A stretch of 63,673 bases of DNA from Pseudomonadota bacterium (GTDB lineage Bacteria; Pseudomonadota; Gammaproteobacteria; Burkholderiales; Rhodocyclaceae): NCBI GenBank assembly GCA_018240785.1, contig JAFEFC010000009.1:1-63673 (forward strand), written 5' to 3'. A model generated the notes under the pieces. That model made no database searches. It was not told the origin of the DNA and was given only the letters and a program-made list of their open reading frames with translations. Of the stretch, positions 18,301-27,813 are shown piece by piece. Each line of letters begins with the position of its first letter. Position 1 is the first letter of the stretch. The position numbers were made by a program, and so were the translations under genes.

Positions 18301-21300
18301 GCCGTCAGCGTCCCATTGCAGCTCGATGTAGCCCGGGCCCGATACCCAGGCGAGGTGCCCCGTCGTGAAGGGGTTGGCTCCGCTCGTGTAATTGGGGCTC
18401 GAGCCAAGCAGGTTCTGTATGTACAGCACGTCGCCCGAGGCAGGTGTCGTGCCGCTGGCGGCGCGGTACGGCTCGAAATCGTTGATGATCACCTTGCCGT
18501 AGTTGCCGTAAAGGTAGTACGTGTCGTCCCCGGTGCCACCAGTCACTGTGGCCGTGCTTTCATCAAAAAAATATAGGGTGTCGTTTCCCGCGCCGGCGTC
18601 GATCACATCATGGTCCGCGGTCGAGCCTCCTGAGCTGGAAATGTAATCATTCCCGCCGCCGCCATAGATTGCGTCGCTGCCGGCCCCGCCATACAGGTAG
18701 TCGCCGCGATCAAAGCTGATCAGGATGTCATTGCCTGCTTCGCCCTGGAGATAAGAATAGCCCGCGGTGCTCGACTGATTGCCCCACAGGGTGTCATTGC
18801 CCGTGCCGCCGTAGAGGAACGCATAATTGTAGGCGATGGAACTGGCGCCGTAACGATCGGCATAGAGTGTGTCATTGCCCCCATAGCCATAGATCTGGTC
18901 GGAGTAACCGCCCCCCGCGCCGTCGATGACGTCGTTCACCACGCTGCCGTGGAGTGCATCGGTCCCGGTCGTGCCGGTCAGGTCCACACCCGTGGAGCTA
19001 CCATCCGGCGCCGCCTTGGGCACAAAGTTGTCCAACGTCAGGCCATGGCTGCCGAAGTTCCATTGGACGTTCGAAAGCTGGATGACGGTCTGCCAGCCAT
19101 AGGTCGTACCGGCGCCGTCGCGATCCCATTGCAAGGCGGTTCCGCCGCTGAACAGATTGGTGGGGTCGGCCGCGGCCAATTTCAGGTAGTTGTAGGCTCC
19201 AGGCGCGAATGGATTGCCTTGTCCCTCCTGCCAGTTACTGGCGCTGAGGAGGTCGTTGATGTAAAGGACATCACCCCCATTACCGGCCGCGAAGTCGGTG
19301 GATACGAGCGTCAGGGCTCCGGTGTTGTAGGGGTTCAGTCGATATACGTCGCTGCCCTCGCCGCCGGTGATGGTGACCGAGGTGGCGGAAGTGTTGCCAT
19401 AGGCATAGTTGGAGACGTAGAAGGTGTCGTTGCCCGCGCCGCCGTCGATCTGCGCTGTGCTACCGCCATAGCTGTAATAGCTGACAGTGTCGTCGCCACC
19501 CTCGGCAGAAATCTGTGTCGTATCGCCCGCAACATCGCCATCGTCGGAAATCGAGTCGTTTCCATCACCTGCATGAATTGTGTCTGAGCCCGGTCCTCCA
19601 TCGATCCGGTCCTGGCCTGCGCCGCCGGTGATGGTGTCGTTCCCCTCCTCGCCGTTGAGCGATGCGTAGCCAATGGCATAGCCGGCAGACAGGTGGTCGT
19701 TGCCTGTCCCGCCATAGACGGTGGCCTGGCTCCAGGTGTTGTAGGGGTCGCTGCCATTGACAACGATGGTGTCGTCGCCGCCATAGCCGTACAACTGATC
19801 GTAATTGCCGCCACCGCCATCGATCGTGTCGGCGACGATGCTGCCGAAAACCGTCTCGTCTGCGGAGGTGCACACGTAATTGACGGCAATGGTCTCGCCG
19901 CCCGTCGGGTTGACTTGCGGTCCGAAGTTCTCCTGGGTCAAGGCGGTACTGGCCACGTTCTGAAGGCGCACGAGCGTTTGCCAGGAGTATGCGTCCCCGT
20001 AAGGATTCATCTGCAGCAGCGTGTCGAGCCCGTCGGCTGTCAGGCGCAGATAGCCGGTGGCAAAGGGGTTCGACGCGGGGTCGTAGCCGTAGTAGTGAAG
20101 GCTGGAAAGCGCGTCCCCGATCTGGAGGATGTCGCCGTCTGGCCCGACCTTGAAATCGACGATGATCAAATCGCCCCGCAGCCAAGATTGGAGCCAGTAG
20201 GTGTCCCGGCCCTCGCCTCCAGCCACGGTGGCGCTGCCGCTCCCCTGGTAGCGAATGCTGTCGTCACCCTTGCCGGCATAGATCAAATTCGTGCCTGCAT
20301 CGTCCCAGTCCTGCTCCACGAGCTCATCGTTGCCGTCACCGCCGAACAATGTGTCGCTTCCAACTCCGCCGTAAATCCTGTCCCGGCCGACTCCGCCGAC
20401 GAGGTAGTCGTCGCCGGTCCCGCCATCGATGTTGTTCTCGGGGCTGTTCGCGCCGGCATAGATGGTGTCGTTGCCAGCGTCGCCAGCCAGATAGCCGTAC
20501 CCGGCGTTGCTCCCGTAGATCACGTCATCGCCGTCACCGCCGTAGATGGTGTCGGAGGACCAGCCCCCCGAGTTGCCGTCACCATCGCCGTAGATCACGT
20601 CGTTTCCGGCGAAGCCCTGGATGGTGTCGTAGCCGCCGAGACCGAGAATCTTGTCATCGCCGATGCTGCCGGTGATGTTGTCGCTCCATGACGAGCCGAC
20701 GGCGGTGACGACCTCGAGCGTGATCGGCCGCGGCGAGGTGGTATTGGAACCGTCCGAGGCGGTGATCAGGATTTCGAGCGGGGTTCCCGTTTCGTTCGCC
20801 GCGGTGGGGGTTCCGCTGAAAGTGCCGTTGTTGAAGCTCAGCCAGTCCGGCAGAGAAGAGCCGTCCGCCAAAGTGGCGGTGTATGTCACCGGACCGGCTG
20901 TCGATCCCCCGGGGAACAGGCTGTCGAACGTGCCTTCGGGGATCGAGTAGCTGAACAGGTATCCGACGCCGGCGAGATGGGTTGTCGGCATCGCCGGGAG
21001 CACTTCAGGCCCGCCGTCGGGCGTGGTGGGCGTTCCGCCGAGCAGGCTGGAATAGGTCGTTGGGGCAAGGGGCGCGGTCTCGATGCTCGCATTGAACGAG
21101 CTTGCTTCGAGCTGCCAGTCGCCACCGAGGCCCGCCGAACCGGTCAGGTCCGTGGAAGCGGCCACGTCGGCGCCGGAAGTGTAGGAAGACAGCAGATCGA
21201 TGAATGGCTGACCAGAATCGCCTTGCGCGACGTTCGAGCCGTACAGGAGGATGTCTCGACTGCCGGTGAGATATACGCCGATCCAGTGAAGCTCAAAGGA

Positions 21301-21567
21301 GTGAGCTGCAATGTTGCCACTGTCTAGCAGCGTGCTGCCCAGCGTGATCGAGCCGGGTGAGCCGTTCGAGAAAATGTGAATCGAGTCGAAAAGAGGGCCG
21401 TTGTAATCCCCGTTGTTGTAATTCAGCCGCCAAAGCTCAGCGTAGATTTGCGTCAGTCCGTCATAGGTCTGGTCGAGGATGAGCAGATATGGGGAAGATT
21501 TCTGCAGTTCAGGAACCAGGCTTTGGTACCCCTCGATGCCTTGATCGATCACAATCAGCGCGGTCAT
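15400..21567 (-). CDS. Giant RTX-type secreted or surface protein with DUF4347, three RTX modules and Ig/PKD-like repeats
   Basis: 2055 residues. The start at 21567 (MTALIVIDQG) follows AGGGAGAC; twelve earlier in-frame codons lack a site. Domains: DUF4347 about 1-160; an Ig-like (He_PIG) domain 205-290; three modules at about 296-550, 563-850 and 861-1118, each with GGxGxD calcium repeats followed by a GDxLxIxxLL beta domain like type I secretion targets; an alpha/beta linker 1120-1345 beginning with a DSDGDGIADPNE calcium motif; a cadherin-like domain 1350-1442; two PKD-like domains 1446-1640; two near-identical tandem Ig-like repeats 1645-1829; and an unrecognised beta domain 1836-2055. 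It is probably exported by a type I system encoded elsewhere and may act in adhesion or biofilm. There is no N-terminal signal peptide, LPXTG or PEP-CTERM. Confidence 0.85.
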   Translation of the reverse strand: MTALIVIDQGIEGYQSLVPELQKSSPYLLILDQTYDGLTQIYAELWRLNYNNGDYNGPLFDSIHIFSNGSPGSITLGSTLLDSGNIAAHSFELHWIGVYLTGSRDILLYGSNVAQGDSGQPFIDLLSSYTSGADVAASTDLTGSAGLGGDWQLEASSFNASIETAPLAPTTYSSLLGGTPTTPDGGPEVLPAMPTTHLAGVGYLFSYSIPEGTFDSLFPGGSTAGPVTYTATLADGSSLPDWLSFNNGTFSGTPTAANETGTPLEILITASDGSNTTSPRPITLEVVTAVGSSWSDNITGSIGDDKILGLGGYDTIQGFAGNDVIYGDGDGNSGGWSSDTIYGGDGDDVIYGSNAGYGYLAGDAGNDTIYAGANSPENNIDGGTGDDYLVGGVGRDRIYGGVGSDTLFGGDGNDELVEQDWDDAGTNLIYAGKGDDSIRYQGSGSATVAGGEGRDTYWLQSWLRGDLIIVDFKVGPDGDILQIGDALSSLHYYGYDPASNPFATGYLRLTADGLDTLLQMNPYGDAYSWQTLVRLQNVASTALTQENFGPQVNPTGGETIAVNYVCTSADETVFGSIVADTIDGGGGNYDQLYGYGGDDTIVVNGSDPYNTWSQATVYGGTGNDHLSAGYAIGYASLNGEEGNDTITGGAGQDRIDGGPGSDTIHAGDGNDSISDDGDVAGDTTQISAEGGDDTVSYYSYGGSTAQIDGGAGNDTFYVSNYAYGNTSATSVTITGGEGSDVYRLNPYNTGALTLVSTDFAAGNGGDVLYINDLLSASNWQEGQGNPFAPGAYNYLKLAAADPTNLFSGGTALQWDRDGAGTTYGWQTVIQLSNVQWNFGSHGLTLDNFVPKAAPDGSSTGVDLTGTTGTDALHGSVVNDVIDGAGGGYSDQIYGYGGNDTLYADRYGASSIAYNYAFLYGGTGNDTLWGNQSSTAGYSYLQGEAGNDILISFDRGDYLYGGAGSDAIYGGGGNDYISSSGGSTADHDVIDAGAGNDTLYFFDESTATVTGGTGDDTYYLYGNYGKVIINDFEPYRAASGTTPASGDVLYIQNLLGSSPNYTSGANPFTTGHLAWVSGPGYIELQWDADGNQGNVGNVITKVRLNGTLESDLKPGNYAPSIDGITIRSITVTDGYVSGADIYFDSDGDGIADPNEFSGGETDANGVFHFTNTATEAIIAVGGTNVDTGLPNLLTLKAPNSASTVNPLTTLVQTYLETQPGATLQQASAAVSNALGIPAGIDLLTYDPLAHGADPTALEVQTIAVQVAAMAVLSGNPGAALAALTEAIANPPQGTPLNLANPAHLGLIFAGSESQDTIDHIVQVNVALEGATDFANLAEVQLANLSSAPNDAPVWDGTSAPLAGLEGQEVTIYATDLLTGWSDPNGNFLSVVNLTVANGALQDNNDGTWFFTPAAGFSGPVELSYLVSDGVLSTAATTSLSISGVNDAPLISMTGAGSTDEGAPYSLVLSAIDPEAANDTLSYSIDWGDGSDPQTLSATDLAQLGGQVTHVFADDADGILNATEKTISVTVTDAEGASATASKVVVVNNVAPTIALEGLNSVDEDTSYSLTLAAVTDPGLDTVQGYVVDWGDGTDPEVYTTAGGVAHVFANPGDYIISVGLGDEDGYHQNAGSKSIRVTLANDNAPPVVANETYAVHAGTTLNVATLAGLLANDTDADGDPLQVLNFETPANGSLNVGTDGSFTYTPKAGFAGAELLSYTVSDGTAQVAGEFTINVENAAPIIANESYKTDAGTTLNVAALAGLLANDTDADGDQLQVLGFEDAANGTLSLASNGSFTYTPNAGFTGSEVLSYTVSDGTTEVGGEFTINVEQTTETIRIGDAPTRVTTVSQFATAWSDPLVSGIVHTADASSASPIWSAVQFGVLNVGTLAGGDIYNGDLGVSGQTALTSAVKQEIDGTEGLRFNLGAEATGVTVDLSRLYASDDGTLYFEAGRLRLLDANGNVVGESTFVADSTTGNKTLSLTSDAGFVAVELSAGLYKGDVFSYGGYASAEGGFASDRFTDGLGKQHGSDFMVDWVEFEFPTPLELVGVAAQPVI
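16081..16638 (-). repeat. Two tandem Ig/cadherin-like coding repeats in the giant protein
   Basis: Two copies of about 92 codons (16363-16638 and 16081-16362) encode nearly the same domain: each has GTTLNV..LAGLLANDTDADGD and GSFTYTP.AGF.G.E.LSYTVSDGT. The similarity is also high at the DNA level, suggesting recent duplication and scope for copy-number change by recombination. Confidence 0.8.
18214..20682 (-). repeat. Three-fold internal repeat of RTX plus secretion-target-like modules
   Basis: Three consecutive coding modules (19918-20682, 19018-19881, 18214-18987) share the same order: an opening such as TGTTGTDALHGSVVNDVIDG, a run of GGxGNDxxx nonapeptides, then a beta domain starting GDVLYINDLL or similar and ending in WQTVIQLSNV-like strands. 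The copies are more diverged than the Ig-like pair, suggesting older duplications. Confidence 0.75.
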
Positions 21568-21856
21568 TTGAAGTCTCCCTGATGCATGAATACCCTGATT
21601 CATCCGAAATGGGCGGCCGGATGCGCTTTTTGGAAAGGAGGCTTGAGCCTTCCTATTCCAGAGACGCCGGATAGGGCATCGGTGCCCTGTCGCGGGTCGC
21701 GTACCCGACCACGAATACTCACCTGCACGCTAACGGGAGAGTAGTAACAGCTCGGTTACACTTCGATGCATACCTCGATTGGGTAGCACGAATGGGTGGG
21801 GGCGCCGCTTGTCCGGGCGTCAGGTTGATCGTCGCGGCGGGGCGCAGAAGCCGCCG

Positions 21857-23821
21857 CTAGGAGGCAGCCAGCAATGCACGCAGCGACTGGAGCGCACGCG
21901 CAGGCACGGCGTGCGGTAGCGAACGTGCTGCGGCCTCGGCGCGGGCGCAGGTCTCTTCGGCACGGTGGCGGGCACCGGCGACGAGGTGGAGGCGCATCAG
22001 CAGCTCGTAGCTCTGCAGGTCATGAGGGGCGACATCGAGGGCGCGCTCGAGGTGGCGTTCGGCCGACGGGTCACCGGCACCGTGCAGCAGGCAATGGCGA
22101 GCGAGGTGTTGGGAGCCCCTGACGTAAAGGCGGCGAAGCGTCTCACGGTGATTGACGATCCAGTGCTCGCTATCGTCATTCGACAGGAAGTCCGCCTGGT
22201 AAAGATCCAGTGCGCGGGCGAGTGTGTCGGGTGGAGCAGACTCCGCGTTGTTGAGTTGAAGGGCAAACATCGTGCAATCGACCTCGCACAAGCCCGATAC
22301 AAGCGAGATGTGGCCGTGCTGTGTGACGATCCACGGTAGCGGTGTTTCCTTGTCCGCAACGCCGAGATGGCGTAGCCGGGACAGCGCGACCTTCAGGTTC
22401 TGCCCTGCATGGTCGCCTTCTGCGTCCGGCCACAGCAGGTCGCACAGGCGCTGCACCGACACCTTATGCCCGCCCAGCACGATCAGGGCCTTCAGCAGCG
22501 TCTTGGTGCGATTGCCGCGCCAGTTGCGGTCGTAGATGACTATGTCGCCGATCTCCACGAGAAGGTTGCCAAAGGTTCGGATGCGCACTGGCGGTGCGTC
22601 GGGCTGTGTTGGCGAGGTGACGACGATGGGAAGCAGGCTTGCCGCGAGGTCTGCAGCGAATCCGTGGGGTCGGTGGTAGTCCGGCAAGGGCGCGCCAGGC
22701 GGCAACGCCGACCGTGCCTCGGCAATTCTGGTTCTTGCGAGCGCGACACGGCCTGCCCGACGGTCAAGGTTGGCGCATTCGAGCAGCGCCGCAGCGCGGA
22801 TGAGTCGGTAACCCGCTGCCTGCCAGCGCGGCAGCCACAACTCGATGCACCGGAGTGCCGCGCCCTCCTGGCGGAGATCGGCGAGTGCCTGCGCTTCCAG
22901 CAGTGCGGGTAGCGCCTGGGCGACCATCGATCTGCACCATTCGCCGAGCTCGCCGGCAATTCGTGCGTGGCCGAGTGCTTCGGCGGCTTTGCCGCGCATC
23001 AGCGCAGCGACCCCGAGCGCGAAGTGCATGTAGCTACGCACATGGCGGTTGCCGTCGGGAATGACGAGGTATCGCAGTTGCTCCGCAGCGTCCTCAATCT
23101 CGCGATCGCTTGCGCTGCGCGCGAGAAGCAGCAGCCGGTTGGCACGAGCGAAGTGGGCGGGGCCGCTGGGAATGGCGGCGCACTGCGCACCGTCGAGAAT
23201 TTGCTCGAGCAAGGCGCGCGCGCCGGTCGATGTCCCGCCGACGGCATCGATGATGGCGGCGCAGTTGGCCAGGTACAGGCGCGGGACCGACGTTCGGGGA
23301 CTGCCCGAGGCGAGCGGATAGGCATCACGCAAACACTCTTCCGCGCGATGCAGGTCTCCGCTGAGTACGTGCAGCCAGCCCTCGATGGCGGCGCCCAGCA
23401 CGCGCAATGCTGCCGATCGACTTTCGTCGGTCGCCTTGCGCAGCGTTGGTAGATCATCGATCAGGGTGTCGAGCGGCGTGTCGGACAGCAGACCGGCGAT
23501 CAGCCGGTGCTGGGTGAGCGCCGCTCGCGCCACGGGATGCGGGCCGGGCGTCACCCGGAGCAGCGTGTCGGCGCGTGCGACCCATGCGGCAAAGGCGGCG
23601 AAGTTCCGCCCTTCCGACCAGATGGCGGATATCGCCGCCACCACAGCGGCCGCGGCACCTTCGTAGTCAGCCGCGGCAGTGCGGTCGGCGAACAGAACGT
23701 CACATTCATCCACGCTCCCGCGGGGCAGGGCGGGCTGAAGGTGGATCAGTGCATCTTGCTCGAGGGGCGAAACATCCTGTTCGAACCAGCGCTGCAGGGC
23801 GGATTCGACATGGGTTGGCAT
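21857..23821 (-). CDS. SARP/BTAD-like transcriptional regulator with N-terminal helical repeat region
   Basis: 654 residues. Residues 1-400 are alpha-helical and TPR-like with no P-loop ATPase. Residues 411-508 form a winged helix of the OmpR/SARP type (VRIRTFGNLLVEIGD, then KTLLKALIVLGGHKVSVQRLCDLLWPD). Residues 512-650 are a bacterial transcriptional activation domain (ARALDLYQADFLSNDD, LERALDVAPHDLQSYELLMRLHLVAG). BTAD regulators are typical of actinobacteria but also occur in proteobacteria, often next to large surface-protein genes. It lies 289 nt upstream of the giant RTX gene on the same strand and is the obvious candidate to control it. Confidence 0.85.
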   Translation of the reverse strand: MPTHVESALQRWFEQDVSPLEQDALIHLQPALPRGSVDECDVLFADRTAAADYEGAAAAVVAAISAIWSEGRNFAAFAAWVARADTLLRVTPGPHPVARAALTQHRLIAGLLSDTPLDTLIDDLPTLRKATDESRSAALRVLGAAIEGWLHVLSGDLHRAEECLRDAYPLASGSPRTSVPRLYLANCAAIIDAVGGTSTGARALLEQILDGAQCAAIPSGPAHFARANRLLLLARSASDREIEDAAEQLRYLVIPDGNRHVRSYMHFALGVAALMRGKAAEALGHARIAGELGEWCRSMVAQALPALLEAQALADLRQEGAALRCIELWLPRWQAAGYRLIRAAALLECANLDRRAGRVALARTRIAEARSALPPGAPLPDYHRPHGFAADLAASLLPIVVTSPTQPDAPPVRIRTFGNLLVEIGDIVIYDRNWRGNRTKTLLKALIVLGGHKVSVQRLCDLLWPDAEGDHAGQNLKVALSRLRHLGVADKETPLPWIVTQHGHISLVSGLCEVDCTMFALQLNNAESAPPDTLARALDLYQADFLSNDDSEHWIVNHRETLRRLYVRGSQHLARHCLLHGAGDPSAERHLERALDVAPHDLQSYELLMRLHLVAGARHRAEETCARAEAAARSLPHAVPARALQSLRALLAAS

Positions 23822-23890
23822 AGGGACAATGGGAACGCATCCTTGTTGAAGGGAAATGCTGAATCAACCCGCTATGCCAAGTATGGTAAA

Positions 23891-23922
23891 TGGGCATGCC
23901 GTCATCAAAGGCGGCATGCCCA
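23891..23922 (-). terminator. Strong hairpin after the FAD/Fe-S oxidoreductase gene
   Basis: TGGGCATGCCG and CGGCATGCCCA form a perfect 11-bp stem with a 10-nt loop, 9 nt downstream of the minus-strand stop codon and followed there by TTTACC. It is the likely terminator of the 23932-27813 gene. Confidence 0.7.
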
Positions 23923-23931
23923 CTCTGGGTA

Positions 23932-26900
23932 TTACAGCAGCACGCGCTCGATGCCGCCGCTGTTCGCCTTGCTTACATACTCCGGCAGCCAGTTCTCGCC
24001 CAGCAGGTGCCTGGCCAGTTCGACGACGATGTAATCCGGCTCGATGCCGCCGGCGTCGTTGGCGTAGCGGTGCATGCCCTGCAGGCAGCTCGGGCAGGAG
24101 GTCAGCATCTTCACCTTCACGCTGGCGTCACCCTCGCGCAGCGCGGCGGCGCCTTTCTCGATCTCTTCCTGCTTGCGGAAGCGCACCTGGGTGGAGATGT
24201 CCGGGCGTGCCACGGCCAACGTGCCCGATTCGCCGCAGCAGCGGTCCGAGAGATCGACGCGCGTGCCCATCAGCTCGTTGGCCACCTTGATGCCCTGGTA
24301 CTGCTTCATCGGCGTGTGGCAGGGCTCGTGGTACATGTATTTCACGCCCTGCACGCCGTCGAGCTTCACGCCCTTTTCCATCAGGTACTCGTGGATGTCG
24401 AGCAGGCGGCAGCCGGGGAAGATCTTCTCGAATTCGTACTTCTGCAGCTGGTCCATGCAGGTGCCGCAGGACACGATCACCGTCTTGATGTCGAGGTAGT
24501 TCAGCGTGTTGGCGACGCGGTGGAACAGCACGCGGTTGTCGGTGGTGATCTTCTGGCCCTTGTCTTCCTCGCCGGCGGCGGTCTGCGGATAGCCGCAGCA
24601 CAGGTAGCCCGGCGGCAGCACCGTCTGCGCGCCGACGTGGTAAAGCATGGCCTGGGTGGCCAGGCCCACCTGGCTGAACAGGCGCTCGGAGCCGCAGCCG
24701 GGGAAGTAGAAGACCGCCTCGGACTCGCCGTTGGCCTTCTGCGGGTCGCGGATCACCGGGATGACCTTGTCGTCCTCGATGTCGAGCAGCGCGCGGCTGG
24801 TCTTCTTTGGCAGGTTGCCGGGCATCGGCTTGTTGATGAAGTGGATCACCTGCGCCCTAGTCGTTGGCGAAATGAGCGGCGCCTTGCCCAGCGTGGCGGG
24901 CGGTGCCTTCACCTGATGCTGAATAAGGCCGAGCTTCTTGCCGATGTCGTGGGCGAAGCGTTGTGCCTTGTAGCCCCATTCGATCATGCCGGTGCGGATC
25001 AGCTTGATCGTGGCCGGATCCTTGATCGTCAGGAAGGCCATCGCCGCTGCCTTGCCGGGATTGAACGACTTCTTGCCCTGCTTGCGCAGCAGGTTGCGCA
25101 TCTTGATCGACACGTCGCCGAAGTCGATGTCCACCGGGCAGGGCTTCTCGCACTTGTGGCACACCGTGCAGTGGTCGGCCACGTCCTCGAACTCGGCCCA
25201 GTGCGCCAGCGACACGCCGCGGCGGGTCTGCTCCTCGTACAGGAAGGCCTCGATCAGCAGCGAGGTGCTGAGGATCTTGTTGCGCGGGCTGTACAGCAGG
25301 TTGGCGCGCGGTACGTGGGTGGAGCACACCGGCTTGCACTTGCCGCAGCGCAGGCAGTCCTTGATGTCGTGCGCGATGTCGCCGACGTCGGTCTGCTCCA
25401 TGATGAGCGACTCGTGGCCCATCAGGTTGAAGCTGGGGGTGTAGGCGTTGTTCAGGTTGCCGCCCTTCATCAGCTTGCCGCGGTTGAAGCGGCCTTCCGG
25501 GTCCACCTTCTTCTTGTAGGCCCAGAAGCTGGCCATCTCGTCGTCGCTGAGATAGTCGAGCTTGGTGATGCCGATGCCGTGCTCGCCGGAGATCACGCCA
25601 TCCAGGCTGCGCGCCAGCGCCATGATGCGGTCGACCGCGCGGTTGGCGGTCTGCAGCATCTCGTAGTGGTCGGAGTTCACCGGCAGGTTGGTGTGCACGT
25701 TGCCGTCGCCGGCGTGCATGTGCAGCGCGACGAAGACGCGGCCGCGCAGCAGCGCGCGGTGGATGTCCTGGATGCGCGCCAGCACCGGCGCGAACACCGC
25801 GCCGTCGAAGCTGTTCTTGAGCAGCGGGCGCAGCTCCTTCTTCCACGACACGCGGATCGAGTAATCCTGAAGGCGGTGGAACAGGCGCGGGTTGTCGGCA
25901 CGGTTGGTCAGCGGGCCGGCCTCGATGCCGTATTGGGCGAACTGCGGCTCGGCTTCGGCCAGCGGCAGGTCGAGGTTGTCGAGCAGCCACTGCCAGCGCG
26001 CACGCACCGCGGCGATCTGCTCCAGCGCCGCCTGGCGGTGGTCGCCGATCAGCTCTTCCTTGGCGACATCGGCATCGCCGGCGTCGAGCGGCAGATCGCC
26101 CTGAAGGAAATCGGTGAGCGCGTCGCACAGGTCGATCTTGTTGCGGGTCGACAGCTCGATGTTGATGCGCTCGATGCCATCGCAGTACTCGCCCATGCGC
26201 GGCAGCGGGATGACCACGTCCTCGTTGATCTTGAACGCGTTGGTATGGCGCGAGATCGCCGCCGTCTTGCTGCGCTCGAGCCAGAAGCGCTTGCGCTGCT
26301 CGGCGCCGACGGCGATGAAGCCTTCGGCGCCGCGTGCGTTCGTCATGCGCACGACTTCCGAGGCAGCGGCCATCACCGCGTTCTCGTCGTGGCCGACGAT
26401 GTCGCCGATCAGCACCATCTTGGGACGGCCATGGCGCTTGGCCTTGGTGGCGTAACCCACCGCCTTCACGTAGCGCTCGTCGAGATGTTCCAGGCCGGCG
26501 AGCAGCACGCCGGCGGCGTTGCCGGCACCGCCCGGCTTGAACCAGTCGGTGATCTCGACGATGGCCGGCACCGCCTCGCGCACCTGGCCGAAGAACTCCA
26601 GGCACACGGTGCGGGTGTGAGGCGGCATCTTGTGCAGCACCCAGCGCGCCGCGACGATGAGGCCGTCGGTGCCTTCCTTCTGCACGCCGGGCACGCCGCC
26701 GAGGAACTTGTCGGTGACGTCCTTGCCCAGGCCGACTTTGCGGCAGCTCGCGCCGGGTATGGCGAGGATCTCCTCGCCGAGCGGTTTGTAGCTGAGGCCG
26801 TCGAAGCGGCGCAGGCGGAAGCGGACGGTTTCCTGCTCGTGGATCTTGCCGAAGTTGTGGTCGAGGCGCTCGACTTCCAGCCAGTTGCCGTCCGGCGTGA

Positions 26901-27813
26901 CCATCTTCCACCACGCCAGGTTGTCCAGCGCGGTGCCCCACAGCACCGCCTTCTTGCCGCCGGCGTTCATCGCGATGTTGCCGCCGATGCACGACGCGCT
27001 GGCCGAGGTCGGATCCACCGCGAACACGCGGCCCGCCGCAGACGCGGCTTCCGCCACGCGCTCGGTGACGACGCCGGCGCCGGTGCGGATGGTGGCGTAG
27101 GGCTGGGCCATCGGCCCATCCGTGCCCGGCAACACGATCTCTTCCACCGCGCTCATCGCCAGCAGCTTCTCGGTGTTGATCACCACCGAGCTCGCGTCGA
27201 GCGGGATGGCGCCGCCGGTGTAGCCGGTGCCGCCGCCGCGCGGGATGATGGTGAGCCCGAGCGCGATGCATTCGCGCACGAGCGGGGCCATCTCTTCCTC
27301 GGTGTCGGGGTAGAGCACGACGAAGGGGTATTCCACGCGCCAGTCGGTGGCGTCGGTGACATGCGACACGCGCGCATGGCCGTCGAAGCAGATGTTGTCG
27401 CGCCGCGTGTGGCGTGCCAGCGCCTTCAGCGCGGCCTTGCGGCGGCGCGCAGTGGCATCGAACCAGCGCTCGAACTCGCCGATGGCCTCGCGCGCGCGGG
27501 CGATCAGCATCGCCACGCGGTCGTTGCCCTGACGGCGTGATTCGATCGCGTTGAGGCGGTGGTTCAGGGCACCGATCAGGGCCTCGCGGCGCTCGCGGCT
27601 GTCGAGCAGGTCGTCTTCGAGGTAGGGGTTGCGGCGCACCACCCAGATGTCGCCCAGCACCTCGTACAGCATGCGCGCCGACCGCCCGGTGATGCGCTCG
27701 CCACGCAGTTCGTCGAGCACCGACCAGGCTTCGGCGCCGAGCAGGCGGATCACGACTTCGCGGTCGGAGAACGAGGTGTAGTTGTAGGGGATTTCTCGCA
27801 GGCGTTGCGTCAT
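23932..27813 (-). CDS. DUF3683 FAD-linked oxidase / [4Fe-4S] / CCG-domain fused oxidoreductase
   Basis: 1293 residues joining parts that are usually separate subunits. Residues 1-135 are DUF3683. An FAD-binding type 4 domain follows, with [11 protein letters not shown] at 191-201. The FAD-oxidase C domain has [12 protein letters not shown] at 698-709 and SGEHGIG at 742-748. Two ferredoxin clusters follow: Cys820/823/826/830 and Cys882/885/888/892. Two CCG (heterodisulfide reductase-like) domains complete it, with FPGCG at 1037-1041, LCCGYP at 1071-1076, SCGTC at 1115-1119, HEPCH at 1162-1166, RCCGESG at 1191-1197 and SCPSC at 1239-1243. The plan matches D-lactate or 2-hydroxyacid dehydrogenases feeding the quinone pool. 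Substrate is unproven. It is transcribed alone. Confidence 0.9.
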   Translation of the reverse strand: MTQRLREIPYNYTSFSDREVVIRLLGAEAWSVLDELRGERITGRSARMLYEVLGDIWVVRRNPYLEDDLLDSRERREALIGALNHRLNAIESRRQGNDRVAMLIARAREAIGEFERWFDATARRRKAALKALARHTRRDNICFDGHARVSHVTDATDWRVEYPFVVLYPDTEEEMAPLVRECIALGLTIIPRGGGTGYTGGAIPLDASSVVINTEKLLAMSAVEEIVLPGTDGPMAQPYATIRTGAGVVTERVAEAASAAGRVFAVDPTSASASCIGGNIAMNAGGKKAVLWGTALDNLAWWKMVTPDGNWLEVERLDHNFGKIHEQETVRFRLRRFDGLSYKPLGEEILAIPGASCRKVGLGKDVTDKFLGGVPGVQKEGTDGLIVAARWVLHKMPPHTRTVCLEFFGQVREAVPAIVEITDWFKPGGAGNAAGVLLAGLEHLDERYVKAVGYATKAKRHGRPKMVLIGDIVGHDENAVMAAASEVVRMTNARGAEGFIAVGAEQRKRFWLERSKTAAISRHTNAFKINEDVVIPLPRMGEYCDGIERINIELSTRNKIDLCDALTDFLQGDLPLDAGDADVAKEELIGDHRQAALEQIAAVRARWQWLLDNLDLPLAEAEPQFAQYGIEAGPLTNRADNPRLFHRLQDYSIRVSWKKELRPLLKNSFDGAVFAPVLARIQDIHRALLRGRVFVALHMHAGDGNVHTNLPVNSDHYEMLQTANRAVDRIMALARSLDGVISGEHGIGITKLDYLSDDEMASFWAYKKKVDPEGRFNRGKLMKGGNLNNAYTPSFNLMGHESLIMEQTDVGDIAHDIKDCLRCGKCKPVCSTHVPRANLLYSPRNKILSTSLLIEAFLYEEQTRRGVSLAHWAEFEDVADHCTVCHKCEKPCPVDIDFGDVSIKMRNLLRKQGKKSFNPGKAAAMAFLTIKDPATIKLIRTGMIEWGYKAQRFAHDIGKKLGLIQHQVKAPPATLGKAPLISPTTRAQVIHFINKPMPGNLPKKTSRALLDIEDDKVIPVIRDPQKANGESEAVFYFPGCGSERLFSQVGLATQAMLYHVGAQTVLPPGYLCCGYPQTAAGEEDKGQKITTDNRVLFHRVANTLNYLDIKTVIVSCGTCMDQLQKYEFEKIFPGCRLLDIHEYLMEKGVKLDGVQGVKYMYHEPCHTPMKQYQGIKVANELMGTRVDLSDRCCGESGTLAVARPDISTQVRFRKQEEIEKGAAALREGDASVKVKMLTSCPSCLQGMHRYANDAGGIEPDYIVVELARHLLGENWLPEYVSKANSGGIERVLL

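Noticed and set aside
18214-20682. A CRISPR-like repeat array, because many short similar units recur.
   Set aside because: The periodicity is that of codons for RTX nonapeptides inside one open reading frame; the units are not exact repeats with unique spacers.
23890-27540. A 1216-codon open frame on the plus strand opposite the FAD/Fe-S oxidoreductase.
   Set aside because: It is antisense to a gene with many intact catalytic motifs. Its translation is a His/Val/Ala/Arg/Gln-rich low-complexity sequence typical of the complement of GC-rich coding DNA.
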